Assembly (NCBI RefSeq): GCF_963678635.1
Contig: NC_087065.1
Span: forward strand, 6,905,209-6,969,208
Direction of reading: 5' to 3'
Source: Symsagittifera roscoffensis
Taxonomy: Eukaryota; Xenacoelomorpha; Acoela; Convolutidae
DNA length: 64,000 bases
Positions 22,520 through 35,280 of the stretch are shown piece by piece. A program made the position numbers and the translations under genes. Position 1 is the stretch's first letter. Each line of letters starts with the position of its first letter. The notes beneath the pieces were generated by a model. That model searched no databases. It was not told the DNA's origin and was given only the letters and a program-made list of their open reading frames with translations.

Positions 22520-24168
22520 ACTTTCCAACAATTCTATGACCCAGGACGAAGTGACAGTTTTTTTTTCAAATCACCATTTAAATTACGTCAACAGCAAGGA
22601 ACTTAAGCTTTTCATCTTTCACTTGAACCCCACCTCTTAAATGACCCAGAATAAAAAATTCCTAGAACTAACCAGCTCTAAAATAGTAGCTAATGATCGA
22701 CTTGTGTTCTATTAATACAAGAACCTTGTGAATTATTTTACTGTTCTTCCAACCTCGATCTCATATCGATCCTACTTTAAGTAAGAATGATACATGAACG
22801 ATGAAAAAAAAACATTATAGAAAACCATACTAACAGAAGTATTGAATCAAACTATAAGACATATTGAAAAATACACATTAACAGTGGTACCACTCCATGA
22901 AAATGGATTCTATCCGGCTTTTCCTCGTAAATCTCGGCAGTGACCTATTAAGCGGACCTATTCGTTTGAGAGCAGTATCACATCATTTTACCGAATTGAT
23001 ATACGCTCTCCTCACCCCGTCTTGCCAAGACAAGAAAAGCCGGCGACAGAGATAGTTTTCACGAAACGAGTAAGAACTAACAGTTTAGCTAACAGATAAT
23101 TGGCTCCTGGATTTTGCACCAAGAATTCTAACTTTTATGTCATCATCTAATCTAGCAAACAAGCAAACTAAACGTCTACACAATTTTTTTCTTAGAGATT
23201 CCGAAAACTATCTTGTAAAAACAACGCATCAGCAAAAAGTAGGATTTAAAAAATCTAAAAACAATTAAAAATACTCTTATTCACAAATAAAAACCAATTT
23301 CAAAAACTCGTTTTTCCTGGAGACGAAACTCAGTTTCAGAATCTCGTTGAAAACCACACGCATGCGTAAATAATTTAGAAATAAACAATCGGCACACACA
23401 ACAATTCAACGAAAGGCATTTTTCTACTTCAGAAGCAACAACAGCATCATTTATAAGACGTGGACGAAGAAAAAAAACATGACAGAAAACCATACTAACA
23501 TACCTATTGAACCATTCTATAAGACATATTGAAAGTTTTACAATAACATTGATACCACGCCATAAGGTTGATTCAACCCAGCCATTCGTCGTATATCTTG
23601 GCAGTACACCAAACAAAATTAAATTTTTTTGAAAATTCTTTTTAGAAAATAACAAAAATTGGAAAATAAAACAATGAAACGAGCCAATTCAATATTCACA
23701 ATGACATTTTTGCAAACCTTAAAGCTTTGTCTCCATCTTCGATACAGACGAGACGTCACAGTTTTTGTATTACTAGTACAAACATGACGAAACACAGAAA
23801 AAAGAACTGAAACAAATCTGCTTTCATAATCTTCAAATGCAACTCGCAAAAATTGCTTTTACTGGAACGAATTGTACCACTCAATTGAACAAAATCGCAA
23901 TCAGTTAGCTTCCACGACAAAATATACACTCAAATAGATTACTCTAAAAACATTCAATCTTTTTCAACAAAATAAAATTATGAAGTATTCAAGAGACAAA
24001 ATAATACATGGGATCAACATCACTTCTCAGAAGATGGAGATTATTTTCAAGGAAATTGTCAACTACCAACTAATTTCGAGCAAAAGTTATAAACATGGAA
24101 AAATGTTAACGATTCAGAATATAGATTTCATCCGGATGTTTTTGAAATATACCTAGACCTTGTTTTAA
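22520..24168 (+). mobile_element. Element U, copy 2 (3' truncated)
   Basis: Matches U copies 1, 3 and 4 from the CCCAGGACGAAGTGACAG block through the C-rich block CTCACCCCGTCTTGCCAAGAC (23012) and the gag-like frame region (23135 on), up to ATACCTAGACCTTG (24165). There it is joined abruptly to the interior of an integrase gene. A small internal piece is missing around 23580, where the order of blocks differs from copy 3. Confidence 0.6.
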
Positions 24169-24900
24169 GTAAAACAGCAGCTTTTGTTTTACTTATTGCT
24201 GAGTAAAATTCAATGTCTTTCTCTGCGCAAAATCTTTTAAAAATTCTCCATATTCTGTTCTTTTATCAACTCAAAAGTTTTTTTGGAGTGTTTTTTTTGA
24301 GAAATATATTTTTTGAAAGCATGCAAAATGTCTTCAGCATATTTTGTTTTCATTGTTTGACTGTGACAAATCGTAGAAAAACATCAACAGCAACCGATAA
24401 ATATTTGACTCCATTGTTTTGTTTTGTTAGTTTGTCCACAAAAGCCAAGTCCATACACCAAATTTCATTGATAAGATTTGAAAAAACTTGAAATCTTTGG
24501 AAACGTCTGATTGGTGGACGAAATTTTGTTTACAATGTCTAGGTTTTTGTAAAAAGTGTTCTTTTTTCTTTTCTAAAAATCCGCTTGCCTCACTCAAGTT
24601 TCATATAGAACCGTACGCAGCTCTACCCCTAGAATACAACCTGTTCAGACTTACGTTTTAAGATTTTGAAAGGAATCCAAGTCCCCTGTCTTTCGTTTAG
24701 ACATTCTTGTTGATAACAACTTAACGTGGAATTTGAGTTGCTTCTAACATGGCAAAGTAAATATCTGAAATGACGGTATTTTTTCGCTTTGGCGCACTCA
24801 CAAAGCCTTCAAAAGATTTTTTTGTATCTCGAATATCTAATATCATATTTTCTGACTGATTTGAAACTTTCTGACTGAAAATTTGTCTATTCATCGTGGC
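24169..24900 (-). pseudogene. P1 integrase cassette F (only N-terminal half of exon 2)
   Basis: Exon 1 at about 24900-24655, intron 24654-24573, and exon 2 from 24572 to the U junction at 24169. It retains the first-Asp block (about 24455-24400) and the TGA/VDKGTE block but ends before the FAER block. The U element therefore broke into or recombined with the integrase gene at this point. Confidence 0.7.
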
Positions 24901-25119
24901 TTCTCTGTGATCTTAAATTTTAAATGATAAACCTAATTATTCAAATCAGATCATCTAGGGTTATGCTGGGATCTTTAGCCTTTAAACTTTTAGTCCAAGT
25001 ATTTAACCTGATTCTTTCTTAAAATTTAATCACCGTGGCTTTACTTTGATTTATTCTGTTTCAATTTCAAATTCGATTCATCTCTTTAATTCAGTGTCTA
25101 ACAACGTAAAATTTTGATT

Positions 25120-28100
25120 CACTTTCCAAAACTTCTATGACCCAGGACGAAGTGACAGTTTTTTATTCAAATCAACATTTAAATTACGCCAACAGCAAGG
25201 AAAATCGGTTTTTCATCTTTCACTTGAATTCCACTTCTTTTATGACCCAGAATAAAAAACGCTTAGAACTAATAAGCTCTAAAAGAGTAGCTAATTATCG
25301 ACTTGTGTTCTATTCATACAAGAACCTTGTGAAGTATTATATTTTTCTTCAAACTTCGATCTCATATCGACCCTAATTTAAGTAGGAGTGATACATAAAC
25401 GATGAAAAAAACATGATAGAAAACCGTACTAACAGACGTATTGAATCATACTATAAGACATATTCAAAGTTACACATTAACATTTATACCACTCCATGAA
25501 AAATGATTCTATCCGGCCATTCCTCGTAAATCTCGGCAGTGACCCATCAAGCGGACCTTTTTGTTTGAGAGTAGTATCACATCATTTTACCGAATTGATA
25601 TACGCTCTCCTCATCCCGTCTTGCCAAGACAAGAAAAGTCGGCGACAGAGATAGTTTTCACGAAACGAGTAAGAACTAACAGTTTAGCTAACAGATAATT
25701 GGCTCCTGGATTTTGCACTAAGAATTCCAACACTTATGTCATCATCTAATCTAGCAAACAAGCAAACTAAACGTCTACACAATTTCCTTCTTAAAGATTC
25801 CAAAAACTACCTTGTAAAAACAACGCATCAGCAAAAAGAAGGATTTAAAAAATCTAAAAACAAATAAAAATACTCTTATTCACAAACAAAAACCAACTTC
25901 AAAAACTCGTTTTTCGCGGAGACGAAACTCAATTTCAGAATCTCGTTGAAAACCACACGCATGCGCAAATAATTTAGATATAAACAATCAGCACACACAA
26001 CAATTCAACGAAAGGCATTTTTCTACTTCAGAAGCAACAACAGCATCATTTATAAGACGTGAACGAAGAAAAAAAAACTTGACAGAAAACCATACTAACA
26101 TACATATTGAATCATAATATAAGACATATTGAACGTTATACAAAAACATTGATACCACGCCCTAAGGTTGATTCTTTCCGGCCATTCGTCGTATATCTCG
26201 ACAGTACACCAAATTAAATTAAGTTTTTTGAAAATTCTTTTTAGAAAAAAACAAAAAATAGAAAATAAAATAATGAAACGAGCCAATTCAATATTCACAA
26301 TGACATTTTTGCAAACCTTAAAACTTTGTCTCCATCTTCGATACAGACGAGACGTCACAATTTTTGTATTACTACTACAAACATGACGAAACACAACAAA
26401 AAGAACTGAAACAAATCATTTTTCATAATTTTCAAATGCAAGTCGCAAAAATTTCTTTTACTGGAACGAATTGTACCACTCAATTGTACAAAATCGCAAT
26501 CAGTTAACTTCCACGGCAAAATATACACTCAAATAGATTACTCTAAAAAAAACTCAATCTTTTTCAACAAAATAAAATTTATGAAGTATTCAAGAGACAA
26601 AATAATACATGAGATCAACATCACTTCTCAGAAGATGGAGATTTTTTCACGGAAATTGTAAACTTAATAATTTTAAGCAAAACTTATAACCATGGAAAAA
26701 TGATAACGATTCAGATTATAGATTTCATCCGGATGTTTTTGAATTATATCTAGACCTGTGAGAAAGTCTTGTGTGAAAAAGTATTTTCACACAAAGTTTT
26801 TCAAAAACTTTGACCAGAAGCAATTAAACAACAACAAATGTTTTCATTGGATGAATTCTGCAGACTGATAAAAAAGAACAATGGAAAAACTTGCTCTGAG
26901 AAAAGAAACAATAGTACAAAAAGCGTTTTCTTCAAAAACACAAGCTTATATAAACACGAAATTGACTAAATTTTATTTATGAGTTTCACACCAAAATTTT
27001 GAAATATAAAAACTAAAATTATGCATCACATCCTTCATCAATCCGTGAACCATATAATGGATTTAGAAAAGTTGTAGAGAAATTGGAAGAAGCATAAATC
27101 ATAATGGAACTAGAAAAACGGAAACTTTAGGACTACCATAGGTTTCAAACTTCCAAATAACCACCTCACATGTGTATAATGATTATACAAGATTTAGATG
27201 CCGAATTAGCTGAAATAGTTGCATAAATCTTTAACATATACGAGAAGATTTGGAGTTTGAACGGAAAACCTCAATCAAGGAGGGTGTAATTAATGTAGGC
27301 GATACCGACATAGCATCGCCAAATGTAGACAAAAACAAGATGATAAATCAAATCAATCACCAAAAATAACTATCTGAATATATCTTTTTGTCAAAACGGA
27401 AAAAAGACCAAAATCTACCAAATTTGAAAATACAAAGTAGTAATATTTTGAGGAAACGACTTCCATCTTTGTTTAAATACGATAAACCATAACCTTCATG
27501 TAATAATATCAATCGAGGAAGATCGTCAGATAGATAAACTTTGTATTATAATACTCAAAACTGATTTAGCCGTTCCAATAGCCGCAAAAATCAATAAAGA
27601 AACAGTGACTCAAGATGAAATTCAAACAGAAGTAATGATTCTATCTATAGTAGGAATCGAGTATACTCAAAAAACTGCAAGAGAAACTTCTCTAACGACC
27701 GTTTCAGAGAATATTCAAAAAATCGCTATATAAATTATTTAAACAACTGCGCTAGGAAAAACTCTAACAAAAACTATTTTGATAAAACTAACAACTATAG
27801 ATCACGAATGATCTCTATAAGTTCTAGCTATAGAAATATTAGCTATCAAAATAGATCATGAAGAAATCTTTCTGAATCACCACACTGAAATGATTTACAA
27901 AACTCAAATAGATAAAATCAAAATCATCCCCACCCCGTCTTGCCAAGATAAAAAGAAGCGAAGAAAAGGATAACAATAGTAAATGTTGAGGCTAAGGTGG
28001 TCGGGGGCATGGAAGACCCCATGTATTAGGATACGTTATAGGTTTTCGGTCTTCCAAGCTATGTATTAACATTAGGTATAGAGTCTACAATGTATTAAGA

Positions 28101-28490
28101 TAGGGATTAGAAATCTTAAGGTTTCATGGTTTGTGTGATGGTAAAAAATGGTTAAAAAAAACGTAATTTTTTGGAATTTGAGTAAAAATGTCTTGGTTTT
28201 TTTTCAAACGTTTCGGGCGCGTTGTCCTAATGGTGAATATCCTAGTTGTATTAGGAGTAGCGTTTTAACTGCTTTTATGCTATATGCTGAAACTTCAAAA
28301 AAAGTCAAATTTTTGAGAAAAAAACATATTACAAAGAAAGTAAATAAATTGTTCAATTGTATACTTTATTTACTGTCATAATTTGCACTTAAAAGCAAAA
28401 CTACATAATTACTTGAAATAACTTATAAAATTCAAAACATGCGCACCTTGAATATTATTCAAATTTCTCTGGTAGAATTTAAAAAGAAGA
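25120..28490 (+). mobile_element. Element U, copy 3
   Basis: Near full-length copy. The CTCATCCCGTCTTGCCAAGAC block is at 25611. TGGCTCCTGGATTTTGCAC at 25700 is a possible primer-binding site. The gag-like start region is at 25735 and RN/RS-rich blocks lie near 27480-27880. CCCCACCCCGTCTTGCCAAG is at 27930 and GGTCGGGGGCATGGAAGAC near 27999. A 77-codon open frame at 28148-28381 (RARCPNGEYPSCIRSSVL in its middle) has a counterpart in copy 1 near 11490-11600 but no recognisable family. The copy ends at GTAGAATTTAAAAAGAAGAA, directly against an integrase exon 1. Confidence 0.6.
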
Positions 28491-28750
28491 ACAACCTGTT
28501 CAGACTTAGTTTTCAAGACTTTGAAAGGAATCCAAGTTCTCCTGTCTTTCGTGTAGGCATTCTTGTTGGTAACAAGTTTAGGTGGAAATTGAGCTGCTTC
28601 TAACATGGCAAAATAAATATCTGATATGACGGTATTTTTTCGCTTTGGCGCACTCATAAAGCCTACAAACGATTTTTTTGTGTCTCGAATATCTAATATG
28701 ATATTTTCTGACTGATTTGAAACTTTCTGACTGAAAATTTGTCTATTCAT
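28491..28750 (-). pseudogene. P1 integrase leader exon, isolated copy
   Basis: The best-preserved leader exon. The minus frame starts with ATG at 28750 (MNRQIFSQKVSNQSENIILD) and is open for about 80 residues to WIPFKVLK. The donor that should follow is mutated (CTAAGT instead of GTAAGT at 28509-28504), and exon 2 is missing because U copy 3 abuts. The leader is Lys/Arg/Asn-rich with no zinc-binding HHCC pattern, so what it adds to the integrase is unknown. Confidence 0.6.
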
Positions 28751-28970
28751 CGTGGCTTCTCTGTGAACTTGAATTTTAAATGATAAACTTAATTAATCAA
28801 ATCAGATCATCTAGGGTTCTCCTGGGATATTTAACCTTTAAACTTGTGTCTAAGATTTACTCTAATTCTTTCTTAAAAGTGGATCATCGCAAATTTCCTT
28901 TGATTTATTATGGTTCAATTTCAAATTCAATTCATCTTTTTAGTTTAGTGTCTGACAACGTAAAATTTCA
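28751..28970. promoter_or_regulatory. S segment upstream of integrase leader exon (representative copy)
   Basis: About 220 bases sit immediately 5' of each integrase leader exon on the minus strand and recur at 15775-16005, 16985-17205, 18195-18275 (cut), 21085-21300, 22290-22520, 24900-25120, 29955-30175, 31165-31395 and 31905-32140. A partial copy opens U copy 1 near 8315-8430. Conserved blocks are ATCGTGGCTTCTCTGTGAT, CAGATCATCTAGGG and GTGTCTAACAACGTAAAAT. Position suggests a promoter or the terminal repeat of the P1 element, because Polinton integrases often lie beside the terminal repeat. Neither role is proven. Confidence 0.45.
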
Positions 28971-29955
28971 AATGCCTTTCGAAAAGGAATATCATTCTTT
29001 GAAATTCTCACTCTATCTCCAACTTTGAGCGTTCGTTTCTCATACCTTGTTAGAAGTTTATTGAACAGAATTGAGAGGAAATCAGTATTGTGGACAACTC
29101 TAGAGAACTTCCCGATAAATCTATTGACGCGACAATTCCTTGTAGAAACAAAGTGAGGTAGTTTGTGAATGAGTTTTGACCATGATCTTTAATGTAGCAG
29201 TAAATTATGTGTTTTAATGATTGAATGGCCCTTTCTGCAAATGCAGTTTTTGTTTTACTTAGTGCTGAGTAAACTTCAATGTCTTTCTCTTTGCAAAATT
29301 ATTTGAAAGTTCTCCATATTCTGTTCCTTTATCAACTCAAAATTTTTCAGGAGTGTTTTTTTGAGAACTATTTTTTTTGAAAGCATGCAAAAGGTCTTTA
29401 GCATATTTTGTTTTCCTTGTTTGACAGTGACAAATCGTAAAAAAACATCAACAGCAACCAATAAATATTTGATTCCATTGTTTTGTTTCGCTAGGTTGTC
29501 CACAAAAGCCAAGTCCATACACCAAATTTCATTGATACGATTTTAAAAAATTTGAAGTCTTCGGAAACGTCTGATTGGTGGACCAATTTTTGTATACGAT
29601 TGTAGGTTTGTGAAAAATGTTCTAATTTTGTTCTGACAAACAGCTTGCCTCGCTCAATTTCGCATAGAACCGTACGCAGCTCTAACCCTAGAATACAACC
29701 TGTTCAGACTTACCTTTTAAGATTTTGAAAGGAATCCATGTTCTACTGTCTTTCGTGTAGGTATTCTTGTTGATAACAAGTTTAGGTGGAAACTCAGCTG
29801 CTTCTAACATGGCAAAGTAAATATCTGAAATGACGGTATTTTTTCGCTTTGGCGCACTCACAAAGCCTACAAAAGATTTTTTTTGTTTCTCGATTATCTA
29901 ATATGATATTTTCTGACTGACTTGAAACTTTCTGACTGAAAATATGTCTATCAAT
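28970..29955 (-). pseudogene. P1 integrase cassette G (C-terminus truncated)
   Basis: Leader exon about 29955-29715, intron 29714-29633 (82 nt), exon 2 from 29632 to the shared truncation at about 28970. The core block MDLAFVDNLAKQNNGIKYLL is at 29518-29459. TGA precedes VDKGTE as in the sister copies. The donor lies 1205 bases from that of the isolated leader at 28.5 kb, keeping the array period. Confidence 0.75.
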
Positions 29956-30174
29956 CGTGGCTTCTCTGTGATCTTGAATTTTAAATGATAAACTTATTTA
30001 ATCAAATCGGATCATCTAGGGTTCTCCTGGGATCTTTAACCGTTAACCTTTTGTCTAACTGTTTTGCCTAACTCTTTCTTAAAAATGGATCATCGTGGCT
30101 TTCCTTTGATTTATCATGTTTCATTTTCAATATCAATTCATCCTTTTGAATTAGTGTCTAACAACGTAAAATTT

Positions 30175-31165
30175 CGAATGCCTTTCGAAGAGGAATATCA
30201 TTCCATGAAATTTTCACTCTAAATCCTACTTTAAACGTTAGTTTCTTATACCTTGTTAGAGGTTTATTGAACAGAATTGAGAGGAAATCAGTGTTCTTGA
30301 CATTTCCAAGGGATTTCCCAATAAATCTTTTGACGCGACCATTCCTTGTAGAAACAAATTGAGATAACTTGTGAATGAGTTTTGACCATGATCTTTAATG
30401 TAGCAGTAAATTATGTGTTTTAATGATTGAGTGGCTCTTTCTGCAAATGCAGTTTTTGTTTTACTTATTGCTGAGTAAACTTCAATATCTTTCTTTTGCA
30501 AAATATTTTGAAAATTCTCCATATTCTGTTCGTTTATCAACTCAAAAGTTTTGCCAGGAGTGTTTTTTTTGAGAAATATTTTTTTGAAAGCATGCAAAAT
30601 GTCTTCGGCATATTTTTTTTTCATTGTTTGACTGTTACAAATTGTAAAAAAAAACATCAACAGCAACCGATAAATAATTGACTCCATTATTTTGTTTCGC
30701 TAGTTTGTCCACAAAAGCCAAGTCCATACATCAAATTTCATTGATACGATTTAAAAAAACTTGACGTCTTTGGAAATGTCTGATTGGAGGACCAAACTTT
30801 GTATACTATGTCTGGGTTTTTTGTAAAAAAAGTGTTTTTATTTCTTCTCTGAAAATCCGCTTGCCTCACTCAAGTTTCACATAGAACCGTACTCAGCTCT
30901 ACCCCTAGAATACAACCTGTTCAGGATACCTTTTAAGATTTTGAAAGGCATCCAAGTCCCCTGTCTTTCGCTTAGACATTCTTGTTGATAACAACTTTAG
31001 GTGGAATTTGAGTTGCTTCTAAAATGGTATAGTAAATATCTGAAATGTCGGGTTTTTTTCGTTTTGGTGCACACACAAAGCCTACAAAAGATTTTTTTTT
31101 GTTTCTAGATTATCTAATTTGATATATTCTACTGATTTCATACTTTCTGACTGAAAACTTGTCTA
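30175..31165 (-). pseudogene. P1 integrase cassette H (C-terminus truncated)
   Basis: Leader exon about 31165-30930. The donor is damaged by a small deletion (about 30927). The acceptor is near 30850 and exon 2 runs from 30848 to about 30180. Frames around 30687-30256 carry AFKKIF and AFAERATQSLKHIIYCYI. It belongs to the same subtype as cassettes E and I. It shares the TGA before VDKGTE and the truncated C-terminus. Confidence 0.7.
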
Positions 31166-31586
31166 TTCGTCGTTGCTTCTCTGTGATCTTAAATTAAATG
31201 ATAAACCTAATTATTCAAATCAGATCATCTAGGGTTATGCTGGGATTTTTAGCCTTTGAACCTTTAGTCTAACTATTTAACCTAATTCTTTCTTAAAATT
31301 GAATCACCGTGGCTTTCCTTTGATTTATTCTGTTTCAATTTCAAATTCGATTCATCCCTTTAATTCAGTGTCTAATAACGTAAAATTTTGATTCACTTTC
31401 CAACAATTCTATGACCCAGGACGAAGTGACAGTTTTTTTTTCAAATCACCATTTAATTTACGTCAACAGCAAGGAACTTCGGTTTTTCATCTTTCACTTG
31501 AACCCCACCTCTTAAATGACCCAGAATAAAAAAATTCCTAGAACTAACAAGCTCTAAAATAGTAGCTAATGATCGACTTGTGTTCT

Positions 31587-31905
31587 ATTCTGACAAACCG
31601 CTTGCCTCATTCAAGTTTCGCTTAGAACCGTTCGCAGCTCTACCCCTAGAATACAACCTGTTCACACTTTTTTTAAAGATTTTGGAAGGAATCCAAGTTA
31701 CCCTGTTTTTCGTTTAGGCATTCTTGTTGATAACAACTTTAGGCGGAATTTGAGTTGCTTCTAAAATGGTATAGTAAATATCTGAAATGTCGGTAATTTT
31801 CGCTTTGGTACACACACAAAGCCTACAAAAGATTTTTTTTTGTTTCTCGATCAACCAATTTGATAATTTCTAACTGGCTTCAAACTTTCCGACTGGAATT
31901 TTGTC
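31587..31905 (-). pseudogene. P1 integrase cassette I (leader exon and intron only)
   Basis: Leader exon about 31905-31675 and intron sequence to 31587. The donor is lost (ACACTTTTT on plus). The intron's acceptor end touches U-type sequence (GATCGACTTGTGTTCTATTC) at about 31585, so exon 2 is absent. S follows on the 5' side and leads into U copy 4. Confidence 0.6.
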
Positions 31906-32139
31906 TATTCGTCGTGGCTTCTCTGTGATCTTAAATTTTAAATGATAAACTTAACTATTCAAATCAGATCATCTAGGGTTATGCTGGGATCTTTAACCTT
32001 TAACCTTTAGTCTAACTGTTAAACCTTATTCTTTCTTTAAATTGGATCACCGTGGCTTTCCTTTGATTTATTGTGTTTCAATTTCGAATTCAATTCATCC
32101 CTTTAATTCAGTGTCTAACAACGTAAATATTTGATTCAC

Positions 32140-35100
32140 TTTCCGACACTTCTATAACCCAGGACGATGTGACAGTTTTTTTTTCTTCAAAAGAATCATC
32201 ATTTAAATTACCACAGCAGCAAGAAACTTCGGTTTTTCATCTTTCACTTGAACCCAACCTATTTATGGCCCAGATTTAAAAACTTTTAGAACTAATTAGC
32301 TTTAAAATAGTATCTAACGATCGACTTGTGTTCTATTCTTACAAGAACCTTGTGAATTGTTTCACTGTTCTTCAAACCTCGATCTCATACCGATCTTACT
32401 TTAAATAGGAGTGAGACTTGAACGAAGAAAAAAATCATAACAGAAAACCATACTAACAGACGTATTGTATCATACTATAAGACATATTGAAAGTTACACA
32501 ATAACAGTGATACCACTCCATGAAAGTTGATTCTATCCGGCCATTCCTCGTAAATCTCGTCAGTGACCCATCAAGCGGACCCATTTGTTTGAGAGCAGTC
32601 TCTTATCAATTTACCGAACTGATATACCCTCTCCCCACCCCGTCTTGCCAAGACAAAAAAATCCGACGACAGAAATAATTTTCACAAAACGGGTAAGAAA
32701 TAACAGCTTAGGTAACAGATAATTGGCTCCTGGATTTTGCACCAAGAATTATAACACTTACGTCAACATCTGATCTAGCAAACAAGCAAACTATACTTCT
32801 ACACAATTTCTTTCTTAGAGATTCCGAAAACGACATTGTGAAACCAACGCATCAGCAAAAAGTAGGATATAAAAAATTGAAAAACAAATGAAAATACTCT
32901 TATTCACAAACAAAAACCAATTTCAAAAACTCGTTTTTCCCGGAGACGAAACTCAATTTCAGAATCTCGTTGAAGACCACAGGCAATCTTGAATAACTTA
33001 GAAATAATGAGTAAGAACATCAATCATTGTATTACTACAATCGGCACACACAACAACAAATCAACGAAAGGCATTTTTCTACTTCAGAAGCAACAGCAGC
33101 ATCATTTATAAGACATGAACGAAGAAAAAAAAACAAGACAGGAAACCATACTAACATACTTATTGAATCATACTGTAAGACATTTTAAAAGTTACACAGT
33201 AACAGTGATACCACGCCATGAAAATTGATTGTATCCGGCCGTTCGTCGTATATCTCGGCAGTACATCAAATAAAATTCAGTTTTTTGAGAGTTTTTTAGA
33301 ATATACCAAAAAAAGAAAACAAAATAATGGAATGAGCCAATTCTATATTCACAATGACCTTTTGCAAACATTAAAGCTTTGACTCCATCTTCGATACAGA
33401 CGAAACATCACAATTATTCTATTACTACTACAAACATGACGAAACACAGTATAAAGAACTGAAACCAATCGGCTTTCATAATCTTCAATTGCAACTCGTA
33501 CAAATATCTTTTACTGGAACGAATTGTACCACTCAATTGTACAAAATTGCAATCAGTTAGCTTCCACGACAAAATATACGCTCAAATAGATTACTCTAAA
33601 AAAGACTCAATCTTTTTCAACATTGAATTATGAAGTATTCAAGAGACAAAATAGATCAACATCACTTCTCAGAAGATGGAGATTTTTTTCACGGAAATTG
33701 TCAACTACCAAATAATTTTAATCAAAAGTTATAACCATGGAATAATGATTAATTTTCATCCGGATATTTCTTAACTATACCTACACATGTGTGAAAGTCT
33801 TATTGAAGACGTATTTTCACAAAATACTTTTCAAAAAACTTTGACCAGAAGGAATTAAACAACAACGAAGATTTTTATTGGATGAGTTCTGCAGACTAAC
33901 AAAAAAAAACAATGGAAAAACTTGCTCTGAGAAAAGAAACAATAGTAGAAAAACTGTTTGCTTCAAACACACAAGCTTATATAAACACGAAATTGACAAA
34001 AGTTTAAAAATGACTTTAACACCAAAATTTTGAAACAAAAAATTTAAAAAATGCATCACATCCTTCATCAATCCGTGAACCAGATAATGGATTTAGAAAA
34101 GTTGTAGAGAAATTGGAAAAGCAGAAATCATAATGGAACTAGAAAAACAGAAACTTTTGGACTACCATAGATTTCAAACATCCAAATAACCACCTCACAT
34201 GTAAAGATTTTACAAGATTCAGATGGCGATTTAGCAGAAATAGTTGCATAAATATTTAACATATACGAGAAGATTTGGAGTTTCAAAGGAAAACCTCATA
34301 CAAGAAGGGTGTAATTATTGTAGGCAATACGGACTTAGCATCGCCACATGTAGACAAAAACAAATTGACTAATCAAATCAATCGCCAGAAATAACTATCT
34401 GACTAAATTTCTTAATCAAAACTTAGAAAAGACCAAAATCTACAAAATAGGAAAATACAAAGTAGTAATAGTTTGAGCAAACGACTTCCATCTTTCTTTA
34501 ATTACAATAAATCACAACCGTCATGTAATAATATCAATCGAGGAAGATCATCAGATAAATGAATTTTATATTATAATACTCAAAACTGATATAGCCGTTC
34601 CAATAGCCGCAATAATCAATACAGAAACAGTTATTCAAGATGATATTCAAACAGAAGTAATAATTCTAACTAAAGTAAGAATCGAGTATACTAAAAAAAC
34701 TGCAAGAGAAACTTATCTAACGACCGTTCCAGAGAAAATTCAAACAATCGCTATATAAATTATTTCAACAAATGCGCTAGGAACAACTCTAACAAAAACT
34801 ATTTAAAAAAAACTAACACTTACAGATCACAAATAATCTCTAATAACTCAAGCTATAGAAATGATAGCTATCAAAATAGATCATCAAGAAACATTTCTGA
34901 ATCACCACACTAAAAAATAGACAAAATCAAAATCATCCCCACCCTGTCTTGCCAGGATGAAAAGACGCGAAGAAAAGGATAACAATAGTAAATGTTGAAG
35001 CTAAGTTGGTCGGGGGCATAGAAGACCCAATGTATTAAGATACGGTCTAGATTTCCGGTCTTCCATGCTATGTATTAAAATTAGGTATAGAATCAACAAT

Positions 35101-35170
35101 GTATTAAGATAGGGGTTAGAAATTTTAAGGTTTCGTGGTTTGTGTGATGGTAAAAGAATGATAAAAAAAA
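32140..35170 (+). mobile_element. Element U, copy 4
   Basis: Collinear with copies 1 and 3: CCCCACCCCGTCTTGCCAAGAC at 32634, gag-like start region near 32760, RN/RS blocks 34500-34900, CCCCACCCTGTCTTGCCAGG at 34937 and GGTCGGGGGCATAGAAGACC near 35009. All frames are interrupted. It ends before 35170, where the PolB-1 region begins. Downstream identity with copies 1 and 3 (the ARCPNGEYPS frame) is missing here. Confidence 0.6.
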
Positions 35171-35280
35171 CGGCTTTTGTGTGAAAAAATTCAGTAACCG
35201 CATTTGGTTGTGATAATTACAAATAATTACAGGTGATTTGGCAGAAAAATGGAATGACTACATTTAAATATTTTTTGCAG

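Larger units (their letters stand above)
18276..22520. repeat. Large P1 duplication unit L2
   Basis: Second copy of the capsid-penton-integrase block (see 12151-18275). It differs by loss of the capsid C-terminus (fusion at about 18478), retention of the pX-like gene, a single penton copy, and two integrase cassettes (D, E). It ends in an S segment that passes into U copy 2. Confidence 0.75.

Noticed and set aside
8301-35170. CRISPR-like reading of the regularly spaced repeats
   Set aside because: Period is 1.2 kb or more and the units are gene debris in a eukaryotic genome. There are no short repeat-spacer units.
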